Notes under the pieces: model-generated
Seen by the model: only the letters and a program-made list of their open reading frames with translations
The model's database searches: none
What the model was told of the DNA's origin: nothing
Translations under genes and position numbers: made by a program
Shown here: one piece after another, positions 53,334 to 59,844 of the stretch
Position numbering within the stretch: position 1 is the first letter of the stretch
Layout of the letters: each line of letters opens with the position of its first letter
Source of the DNA: UBA7803 sp041395905
GTDB lineage: Bacteria > Pseudomonadota > Gammaproteobacteria > Pseudomonadales > Azotimanducaceae
Assembly: GCA_041395905.1 (NCBI GenBank)
Contig: JAWKZP010000015.1
Coordinates: forward strand, 79,800 to 143,799
DNA length: 64,000 nt
Direction of reading: 5' to 3'

Positions 53334-54707
53334 TCAGGCCGGATTTTCGCCGGCCGGAATTGAACCAGAATCGGCCGATTCCCGCCACGTCTCGCCGGCC
53401 TGGAATGCCTCCAGGTGGCGGGTGAGCTCGGCGCGGGTGTCGGCATCGTCAGCGGGCGTGAGGTCCAGAGCTTCCTGCTGGGTGCTGAGCGCCAGCTCGA
53501 AATCGCCGGCTTCGGCATAGGCGGCAGCCAGCGTGTCCAGATAGGCGGGCGTACGCTGCTGAGCCACCGCTCGGCGGGCGAGTTCCACGGCGCGGGCGCC
53601 GTCCCTCAGCGTGTCGTGCGTCGTGGTGGCCAGCAGCCAGGCGAAGTCGTTGAGCGCCCCCGGGTTGTTCTGATCGGCAGCCAGTTCCAGCCAGCGCATG
53701 GCTTCGCGCAGGCTGTCGAGATAGCCGTTGCGAATCAGCTGGTGCGCAAGCCGGATCTGGGCATCGACGGCGCCCCGCTGCGCGGCCAGCCGGTACAGGC
53801 GCGCGGCCTCCGCGTGGTCCGCAGCGACGCCGATGCCGGAATCGTACATGTAGGCCAGGCCCAGATATCCGGCCGGATGATTCTGATCGGCGGCAGCGCG
53901 AAACAGCTCCAGTGCGCGCGCGGCATTGGCGGGCGAGTCCGATTCGGACAGATAGATGTGGGCGAGTTTTGCCTGCGCCACTGCGCTGCCGGCGGCGGCC
54001 GCCTGCTCGAAGGCGTCGCGCGCGGCCCTGACCGGGTCGTCGGCCGGCAGCTCGCCAGCCTCGTACATGAAACCGACGAAGGCGAGGGCGTCCTTCGCGC
54101 CCGCTGCCTGGGCGCGCTGCAGCCAGCTGAGCGCGACCTCGGGCTCCGGCTCGGTGGTGAGCGGCTTGCGGTAGCTCTGCGCCAGACGCAGCATGGCTGC
54201 AGCGTCGCCCGCATCGGCCGCCTCCTGCAGCCAGCGCCGGCCCTCGGTCAGATCCCTTTCCGTTCCCGTTCCCGTGATCAGGGCCACGCCCAGGCCCAGC
54301 TTGGCGGGCTCGTGCCCGGCTTCGGCCGCCTTGCGGAACAGCTCCACGGCCAGCTCCGGATCGCGCTCGACGCCGAGCCCGTCGAAGTAGAGGTGGCCGA
54401 CGCTGGTGAGCACCACGGGGTTGTCCGGCAGGAACTCCAGGGCCCGGTTGTAGTCTTTGCTGGCGGAGACGTACAGGCCCTGGCTGTAGAAGCTGTAGCC
54501 GCGCAGGTAGTAGGCGCGGGATCTCTGTCCGGGATCCAGGCGCGGGTCGATGAGCACCGGGTCCAGGTAGGTGCGCGCGAACGCCGGCTCGCCGGACTCG
54601 ATCAACTGCACGGCTTTCTCTATGTACGCGCGCGGGTCGAAGGCCTGTGCCGGGCTTGAAATCGCCAGCATCAGGCCCATATAGAGCAACAGCCACGGAT
54701 AGCGCAT
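53334..54707 (-). CDS. Periplasmic Sel1-like/TPR repeat protein
   Basis: The 457-residue protein has a signal peptide (LLLYMGLMLAISSPAQA) and then helical repeats. TPR-like units (AYYLRGYSFYSQGLYVSASKD) come first, then Sel1-type units with the G-x-A-x-A-x-x-x-L-A pattern (GHLYFDGLGVERDPELAVELF; AKLAHIYLSESDSPANAARAL, given in part). Such repeats bind proteins; the partner is unknown. The tail (ESADSGSIPAGENPA) is unstructured. ATG at 54707. It is divergent from ssrA, 164 bases away. Confidence 0.88.
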   Translation of the reverse strand: MRYPWLLLYMGLMLAISSPAQAFDPRAYIEKAVQLIESGEPAFARTYLDPVLIDPRLDPGQRSRAYYLRGYSFYSQGLYVSASKDYNRALEFLPDNPVVLTSVGHLYFDGLGVERDPELAVELFRKAAEAGHEPAKLGLGVALITGTGTERDLTEGRRWLQEAADAGDAAAMLRLAQSYRKPLTTEPEPEVALSWLQRAQAAGAKDALAFVGFMYEAGELPADDPVRAARDAFEQAAAAGSAVAQAKLAHIYLSESDSPANAARALELFRAAADQNHPAGYLGLAYMYDSGIGVAADHAEAARLYRLAAQRGAVDAQIRLAHQLIRNGYLDSLREAMRWLELAADQNNPGALNDFAWLLATTTHDTLRDGARAVELARRAVAQQRTPAYLDTLAAAYAEAGDFELALSTQQEALDLTPADDADTRAELTRHLEAFQAGETWRESADSGSIPAGENPA

Positions 54708-54807
54708 CGGCTCGCAGGTCGGGTTGAAACGGCTGTCCAGTGTAGTCTGTGCGGGCTGTCGGCGCAGCCGGGCGTGACCCGGGTTGCGGGGCCCGTCAGG
54801 GCATTCG

Positions 54808-54816
54808 TGATAGAAT
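54808..54816 (+). promoter_or_regulatory. Extended -10 promoter of ssrA
   Basis: TGATAGAAT at 54808-54816 matches the extended -10 form TGnTATAAT closely; no TTGACA lies at 17 bases. It is 56 bases before the mature tmRNA 5' end, leaving a leader that RNase P would remove. Confidence 0.6.
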
Positions 54817-54967
54817 GCGCGGGTCGTTCGCCCGGTTGGGCTGAACGTTCGTCAACTGAACTTTCTGAATAGGGGGCGATTTGGCTTCGACGTGGGTAGC
54901 GAAGCCTGAGGTGCATGCCGAGAGGGTAGTGACTCTCGTTAAACAATCGCTGCAACTGTAATTAGTT

Positions 54968-55000
54968 GCCAACGACGAAAACTACGCACTAGCGGCCTAA
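54968..55000 (+). other. tmRNA proteolysis tag reading frame
   Basis: GCC AAC GAC GAA AAC TAC GCA CTA GCG GCC TAA encodes ANDENYALAA; the terminal Ala-Leu-Ala-Ala is the ClpXP/ClpAP degron. Confidence 0.97.
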
Positions 55001-55199
55001 AACCCGCTTACGTCGACGATTCAGGCCTGCATGATGAAGTCGACGGCGCAAGCTGCAGGATCGCGTGGATGTCTCGCCCGGGGCTGAAGCGTTAAAACCA
55101 ATCGGGATCGCTGACAGCACCCTGACCGTCGGGTCGCTGAAGGTTAAAGCAAAGACGGAGCCTAAGCATGTAGAGCCGAGGGACGAGCGCCAACGGACG

Positions 55200-55226
55200 C
55201 GGGTTCGATCCCCGCCGCCTCCACCA
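55200..55226 (+). other. Likely attachment site (attL) in the 3' end of ssrA
   Basis: Integrases next to ssrA commonly recombine in the tmRNA T-arm and acceptor end. Here the CGGGTTCGATCC...CCACCA segment is intact, so the gene stays functional. The expected direct-repeat copy (attR) was not found up to 64000. Exact crossover point unknown. Confidence 0.5.
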
Positions 55227-55231
55227 TCACC

Positions 55232-55255
55232 GAGTTTTCAAGGCCTTGAAAACTC
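55232..55255. repeat. Perfect 24-bp palindrome just after ssrA
   Basis: GAGTTTTCAAGG (55232-55243) is followed directly by its reverse complement CCTTGAAAACTC (55244-55255), six bases after the tmRNA CCA. No loop bases separate the arms, which suits a protein-binding DNA site such as an integrase/excisionase site better than an RNA hairpin. Confidence 0.75.
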
Positions 55256-55260
55256 ACGAG

Positions 55261-55285
55261 AAAGCGCCCTCAGTGGCGCTTTTTT
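55261..55285 (+). terminator. Intrinsic terminator of ssrA
   Basis: AAAGCGCC (55261-55268) pairs with GGCGCTTT (55275-55282) around CTCAGT, running into six Ts (55280-55285). A textbook Rho-independent terminator, 35 bases after the tmRNA 3' end. Confidence 0.9.
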
Positions 55286-55364
55286 CTTATCTAAATCAAG
55301 CAAATACGTTTAGCAGTCAGGTATCTCGCCACATCGCGTTATACCCGGCCTTTGCGCCTCTTCC

Positions 55365-55412
55365 GGGGGTATTCTTGGGGGTATAAAATACCCCCAGCCA
55401 GGAAATACCCCC
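55365..55412. repeat. Four iterons of ATACCCCC before the integrase gene
   Basis: GGGGGTAT at 55365-55372 and 55377-55384 and its reverse complement ATACCCCC at 55388-55395 and 55405-55412 flank a TATAAAAT core. The middle pair makes a 21-base palindrome, TGGGGGTAT-AAA-ATACCCCCA (55376-55396). The last copy ends two bases before the integrase ATG. Likely integrase arm-type sites, a self-repression operator, or both. Confidence 0.75.
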
Positions 55413-55414
55413 AG

Positions 55415-56616
55415 ATGCTCACGATCCAGGAAATCAAGAACGCGAAGGTCGGCGACAAGCCGCGGAAGCTCTACGACCGCGACGGCTTGTACCTGTTCGT
55501 CACTCCGACCGGTGGCAAGCTCTGGCGCGGCAAGTACCGCGTCAATGGCCGGGAGAAGACCCTCAGCCTCGGCCCGTACCCCAAGGTCGGCCTCGCCGAG
55601 GCCCGCGAGAAGTGGCAGGACGCCCGCAAGCTCGACGACCCCTCCGCGGCCAAGCAGGCGGAGAAGCAGGCATCCGATTCGACGACGCCCACCTTCCTTG
55701 CCGTCGCCAAGGAGTGGCACACGCGGCAGACGCCCGGTTGGACCAAGAAGCACGCCTCCCAGGTCTGGCGTTCGCTGGAGATCGACATCCTGCCAACACT
55801 GGGCCCCCGCCCCATCGACGAGATCCAGCCGCGGGAGATCATGGCCCTGATCGAGGGCATCGAGGACCGCGGCGCCGGGGAGATCGCCACTCGTGTGCTT
55901 CAGCGCGTGCGTGCCGTGTTCTCCGCGCCGTCGCCCTGGGCTACCGCGAGGTCAATCCGGCCGGCGAGCTCCACAATCACCTGAAGCCTCGCAAGAAGGG
56001 TCAACAGACCGCCCTCGCTGCCGGGGAGCTACCGACTTTCCTGAATGCACTCGAGACCTACCAGGGTGACGCGGCAACCCGGCTCGGACTGCGACTGCTG
56101 ATCCTGACCCTGGCGCGCACCAGCGAGGTCCGCGAAGCGAGGTGGACGGAGTTCGACCGTGAAGAAGGCGTTTGGACGGTCCCGGGCGAACGGATGAAGA
56201 ACCGGCGTGAGCACCGCGTGCCCCTTTCACAGCAGGCGCTCGCCACGCTCGAGGAATTGCACAAGGTCTCGGGTCACTCGCAATGGTTGATGCCCGGCCG
56301 CCTCGAGGACAAACCGGCGAGCCAGAACACCATGATCTTCGCCGTGTACCGGATGGGCTTCCACAAACGCACCACCGTCCACGGCTTCCGCGCCCTCGCC
56401 TCGACGATCCTCAACGAGGCCGTCACCGAGGTCGACGGCAAGAAGCACCGCATGTGGTCCGTCGACGCCGTGGAACGCGCGCTGGCCCACACGGAGCAAA
56501 ACAAGGTCAAAGGCGCTTACGACCGCGGTGATCGGTACGAAGAGCGGACTCGGATGATGCAATGGTGGGCGGACTACCTCGATTCCGTGGCGAAGGCATC
56601 GGTCAAGGCACGATGA
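55415..56616 (+). pseudogene. int: P4-type tyrosine recombinase/integrase, frame broken by one base
   Basis: The integrase inserts and excises the island at ssrA. From ATG 55415 there is an Arm DNA-binding domain (DUF4102: LYDRDGLYLFVTPTGGKLWR), then a core-binding domain up to RVLQRVRAVF. At 55919-55926 the frame breaks; the next frame continues RAVALGYREVNPAGEL and the catalytic domain with ARTSEVREARW (Arg I), HGFRALASTILNE (His-x-x-Arg) and GAYDRGDRYEERTRMMQWW (Tyr). One added base gives a 400-residue protein of normal length. Either the gene is recently inactivated or the assembly lacks a base. Confidence 0.88.
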
Positions 56617-56765
56617 TCAACGCGCCGCTTGGCATCGGACGGTTTTCATCGAGAGCTCAGGAACTTAGAAACCACGACGCTGGTTGAACTGGTTTTCTGC
56701 GGCGATTTCTAGCGCCATCAGTACGATTGCAACCCGTTAGCACCTGATATGGCAGGAGACGGTGG

Positions 56766-56978
56766 ATGCTTCGACTGATCACCGACAAGCAGCTCCGACA
56801 GAAGCTCGGCGGCTGCTCCGAGATGACCATCTGGCGCCTGCGCCGGGACGGGAAGCTGCCGAAGCCGAGGAAACTCGGCAATCGAAACGTCACGCCGGAA
56901 GCGGAAGCAGATACGGCGATCGCGAAGCTGTTGGGGATTCCGATTACCCGGTCACCAGTTCGGGACCACAGATCTTGA
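56766..56978 (+). CDS. AlpA-family helix-turn-helix regulator
   Basis: The 70-residue protein begins LRLITDKQLRQKLGGCSEMT and has TIWRLRRDGKLPKPRKLGNRN, the recognition-helix and wing motif of AlpA/excisionase-like MerR-fold proteins. AlpA activates the excisive integrase of the CP4-57 island in E. coli, which also sits at ssrA, so a role in island excision is a fair inference. ATG 56766 has AGGAG about nine bases upstream. The 149 bases between int and this gene and the 141 after it show nothing recognisable. Confidence 0.85.
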   Translation: MLRLITDKQLRQKLGGCSEMTIWRLRRDGKLPKPRKLGNRNVTPEAEADTAIAKLLGIPITRSPVRDHRS

Positions 56979-57119
56979 ACGGTCAGGCGGCGCGCCATAA
57001 TCGGCGAGATCGGTCGGCTACATGGGAGCGGCAGAAGCACCTTCCGGCATTGCTTCGATTTGTCGCCCAATCGGCTGTGGTGCCCACTCGGCGACCTGCT
57101 CAATTTCAAATGGGAACTG

Positions 57120-57851
57120 TCAGACAGCAGTCCGTAGGCAAACGCATTGGTTCCCAGCCCCCTGCGACTTCAACTCCAGCTGTGGACTCTTCGACGCGAC
57201 GAATCCAAGCGGCTGGTCGAGGACGAACGGATAGATCACCGCCAAAGACGACAGTAATGGAACGGACACAGGTTTGCCGACGTAACGTAACGCTGCCTCG
57301 ATCAACCACGCCACCGCCTGCTCATCACTGACAACGATAGAATCTAGCCGGACAAGGCGCTTACCTTTCTCAATGCGTTCGATCGCACCCCAGCTCGCCT
57401 GCGACTGAAGCACCATATTAGTCATCCGATACGTGCCTTCACGCTCACCGTAGGCCTCGCTCATCCGGCGATGGACCTCCGCAGACGCGCAGTCGCCTTG
57501 CAGCGCCGAGAGACGACCCACGAGCTCTGACACCTTCCCGAAGAACGGATAGGTTGCGATAGCCATCCCCCAAGTCAGCGCAGCAATGGGCACACTCGGA
57601 TCTGCCCTGAAAATCCCGACACCGCGGTCTGCGAACTCGGCGAGCTCAGGGCGTGGCTCTAGCCATAGCCGATTCAATACGGTTCGCGTCTTCTTGCGCG
57701 CTGCCACCCCCAGGCCAGCCGCATCTAGCACCGCATTAAAGTCGTCCTGGGTGCCAAGCCCAGCGCGCACTCTGAGTGCGGCAGCGGCCCATTCGAGCGG
57801 TATGAACCGATCAAAACCGATCTGCGGTACTGACGGCGCCGGGCGACTCAA
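57120..57851 (-). CDS. BrxA-like partner protein, last gene of the PglZ operon
   Basis: A 243-residue protein of mostly helical pattern (LEWAAAALRVRAGLGTQDDF, KKTRTVLNRLW, TYRMTNMVLQSQASWGAIER), with a C-terminal strand-rich part (PQLELKSQGAGNQCVCLRT). I recognise no catalytic motif. In BREX type 3 loci the gene after pglZ is brxA, a helical DNA-binding NusB-like protein of about 200-250 residues; position and size match, but sequence similarity to DUF1819 is not clear by eye. TTG 57851 overlaps the pglZ stop by four bases (TTGA), so translation is coupled. Confidence 0.6.
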   Translation of the reverse strand: MSRPAPSVPQIGFDRFIPLEWAAAALRVRAGLGTQDDFNAVLDAAGLGVAARKKTRTVLNRLWLEPRPELAEFADRGVGIFRADPSVPIAALTWGMAIATYPFFGKVSELVGRLSALQGDCASAEVHRRMSEAYGEREGTYRMTNMVLQSQASWGAIERIEKGKRLVRLDSIVVSDEQAVAWLIEAALRYVGKPVSVPLLSSLAVIYPFVLDQPLGFVASKSPQLELKSQGAGNQCVCLRTAV

Positions 57852-59842
57852 TTCACGTAACTCACTTTGACGAAGGGCACCAGCAGCTCCTCCACGGAGA
57901 CGCCCCCGTGAACAACGACCTGCTCGCCTTTCGGCACAAAAGCCCCTCGTCCCGCTGCGAATAGTGGCATGAAGTTCGCTGGTAACCCCGCGACATCGAG
58001 ACGAAAGGCGGTAGGATTGGCGGCTGCCGTATCGGCGATCAATGCCTCACTACGATAGGTTCTGACACGCTCGCCGCGCAGCTCGGATGCAACTCCCTGG
58101 TTTGGACGACCGATCCCTGTAGCTTCGACGTTGCCGTGGTCTGCGGTCAGGTAAACGTGATACCTATTGTCTAGCAGAAGCGCAAACAGTCGATCCACAA
58201 AGCCCGATTCGCACCAGCTTGCAATCTGTGCCGATATGCCCCGCTTACCGAGCACTGCGCCATGGATGATCTCGTCGACCGTGTCTACGACGAGGCCGGC
58301 CACCTTCACCGCCGGATTCGTCAGCGCTGCCTTAAGTGTCGGCAGATCGTCCGTTCGTTTGATGGACTTTTGGTACAGCACCTCGTTCGCACGAAGACCA
58401 TGGTCTTGCCAAAACCGAGACCAAAGAGAAGGTTCGCGCGAGGTTGTTTCGATGCTGTCGGAGAACTCGCGCGGGCGCAGGCCCGAGAACAGCGCCTGCC
58501 GGGACACTGACGTCAACGTTGGGAGCCACGCGAAGCAGGCATTCTCGTCGAACATCAATCGCTGCGACCGATTGATAACGCACTCACGAATCTGGGTCCA
58601 TTGGTCAACGGCCAGTCCGTCAAAAACCAACAGTGCGACTTTTTCCTCGCCGCTAGCCCGGCGCATCGCCAGATACCGTGGCACGTGGTGAACCATCACC
58701 GGGCCCTTGGCGGCCGGCAAGGATGGCAGGTCCGCGTAGTGCCTCCCGACCCACTCACGTAGCCCATCGTCGGCAGAGATGACCAGATCCCGCAGCGCTT
58801 CTTTGATGCTCTCCGCGCGAGCTGAGTCCAAGTGATGAGAGCGCGATAGGACCTCGCCGAGACGACGGGAGAAATGGCTCCAGTCCCGATGCGAAGACTC
58901 GATTGTCGGCATCTCCTCGGAAAGATTCTTTATTCCTTCGAGCACCAGGTTCCGCAGCGACCCCGGATCCTGGACCACTCCCGCCTTAGCCCAATCCGGC
59001 AAAGCCGTCAGCCCGCCTGCGACCGCTAGCGGGTGAAGCGTTCCATCCAGAAACATCGAATCGACAATCACCCGGACGTCCTGATGGTCGAAGGGGATGT
59101 CGACCTGCGGCACGTAGTCGGGAGGCGGAGGCTCTGCCGTTCTTGTACCCGTCAGCCCGAACCTCGTCAGATATCGGTACCAAGAGTCCTGTACCACTCG
59201 GAGCGTGAGGCTCTTCTGCGCGAATAGCTCGGAGATCGGCAGACCTCTGAAGGCACTATGCTGGCCGACGACGTCACCTACGTGTTGCGCGAGCAAGGGC
59301 GGCAGTACCACATCGCGGTAGTGGAGCCGGAGAAGCTCGCGCCAGAGGTCCTCTGGCCGCGTAATGAGGTGTGGGCTGAGCCGAAAGATATGCGTCAGCA
59401 TGAACTCTTTGGTCGCTGTTTCGCCCAGCGACTGATGAGCGTGCCGCGCCTGTGCCTCGAACAGCGGCTCGAACATCTCACCACCCAGTTGCCGCACCAC
59501 GGAGTAACTCAGCCTGGGGAACAGCTCGGCGAGACTTAGGCTTATCCTGCGCGCTTGCCGTAGATAATCCCAGGGCAAGTCGCTGACACTCGTATCTCGC
59601 AAGTGCAGGATCAAAGCGCTGGATGGAGCCGACTGACCCTGATCCCACGCAGCTCGATAGCGTTCCTCGTACTCCGTTCGGAAGCCGACGCTGTCCTCGA
59701 ATGGCAGCACCTCGAAGCCGCGATCGCGCAGCCTTGACAGCACCTGCTCATCTAGCAGCACGTCGTCTGGATCGGCGACGATCCAGAGCCGCGCCAGATC
59801 GGTCGGAAACTCTTTCAGGATACGGTCCACCCACGCCGTCAT
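57848..59842 (-). CDS. pglZ: PglZ-domain protein (BREX type 3-like phosphatase)
   Basis: PglZ is the alkaline-phosphatase-superfamily component present in every BREX system and needed for phage resistance. In this 664-residue protein the domain lies in the C-terminal half: LLVFDGLAVDQW (metal Asp), LPTLTSVSRQALFSG (nucleophile region), VDTVDEIIHG and YLTADHGNVEATG (Asp-His metal ligands), then VVVHGGVSVEELLVPFVKV near the end. The N-terminal half is helical and unassigned. ATG 59842 is preferred to TTG 59848 since GGAGG lies about ten bases upstream. Its gene sits between helicase and BrxA-like gene as in BREX type 3. Confidence 0.85.
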   Translation of the reverse strand: MTAWVDRILKEFPTDLARLWIVADPDDVLLDEQVLSRLRDRGFEVLPFEDSVGFRTEYEERYRAAWDQGQSAPSSALILHLRDTSVSDLPWDYLRQARRISLSLAELFPRLSYSVVRQLGGEMFEPLFEAQARHAHQSLGETATKEFMLTHIFRLSPHLITRPEDLWRELLRLHYRDVVLPPLLAQHVGDVVGQHSAFRGLPISELFAQKSLTLRVVQDSWYRYLTRFGLTGTRTAEPPPPDYVPQVDIPFDHQDVRVIVDSMFLDGTLHPLAVAGGLTALPDWAKAGVVQDPGSLRNLVLEGIKNLSEEMPTIESSHRDWSHFSRRLGEVLSRSHHLDSARAESIKEALRDLVISADDGLREWVGRHYADLPSLPAAKGPVMVHHVPRYLAMRRASGEEKVALLVFDGLAVDQWTQIRECVINRSQRLMFDENACFAWLPTLTSVSRQALFSGLRPREFSDSIETTSREPSLWSRFWQDHGLRANEVLYQKSIKRTDDLPTLKAALTNPAVKVAGLVVDTVDEIIHGAVLGKRGISAQIASWCESGFVDRLFALLLDNRYHVYLTADHGNVEATGIGRPNQGVASELRGERVRTYRSEALIADTAAANPTAFRLDVAGLPANFMPLFAAGRGAFVPKGEQVVVHGGVSVEELLVPFVKVSYVN

Positions 59843-59844
59843 GC

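Larger units (their letters stand above)
54872..55226 (+). ncRNA. ssrA: Transfer-messenger RNA (tmRNA)
   Basis: tmRNA rescues ribosomes stalled on messages without a stop codon and tags the product for proteolysis. The 355-base gene starts GGGGGCG, pairing with CGCCTCC before the encoded ACCA at the 3' end (one G-U pair), and has the GGTTCGATCC T-arm. The resume frame encodes ANDENYALAA followed by TAA (54968-55000), identical to the E. coli tag. rnr and the small gene set for trans-translation are elsewhere. Its 3' end adjoins the integrase-bearing island. Confidence 0.97.

Noticed and set aside
56762..57331. 189-codon plus-strand frame spanning the AlpA gene and the end of the BrxA-like gene
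   Set aside because: Composition is Arg/Thr/Pro-rich and it overlaps two better-supported genes in other frames.
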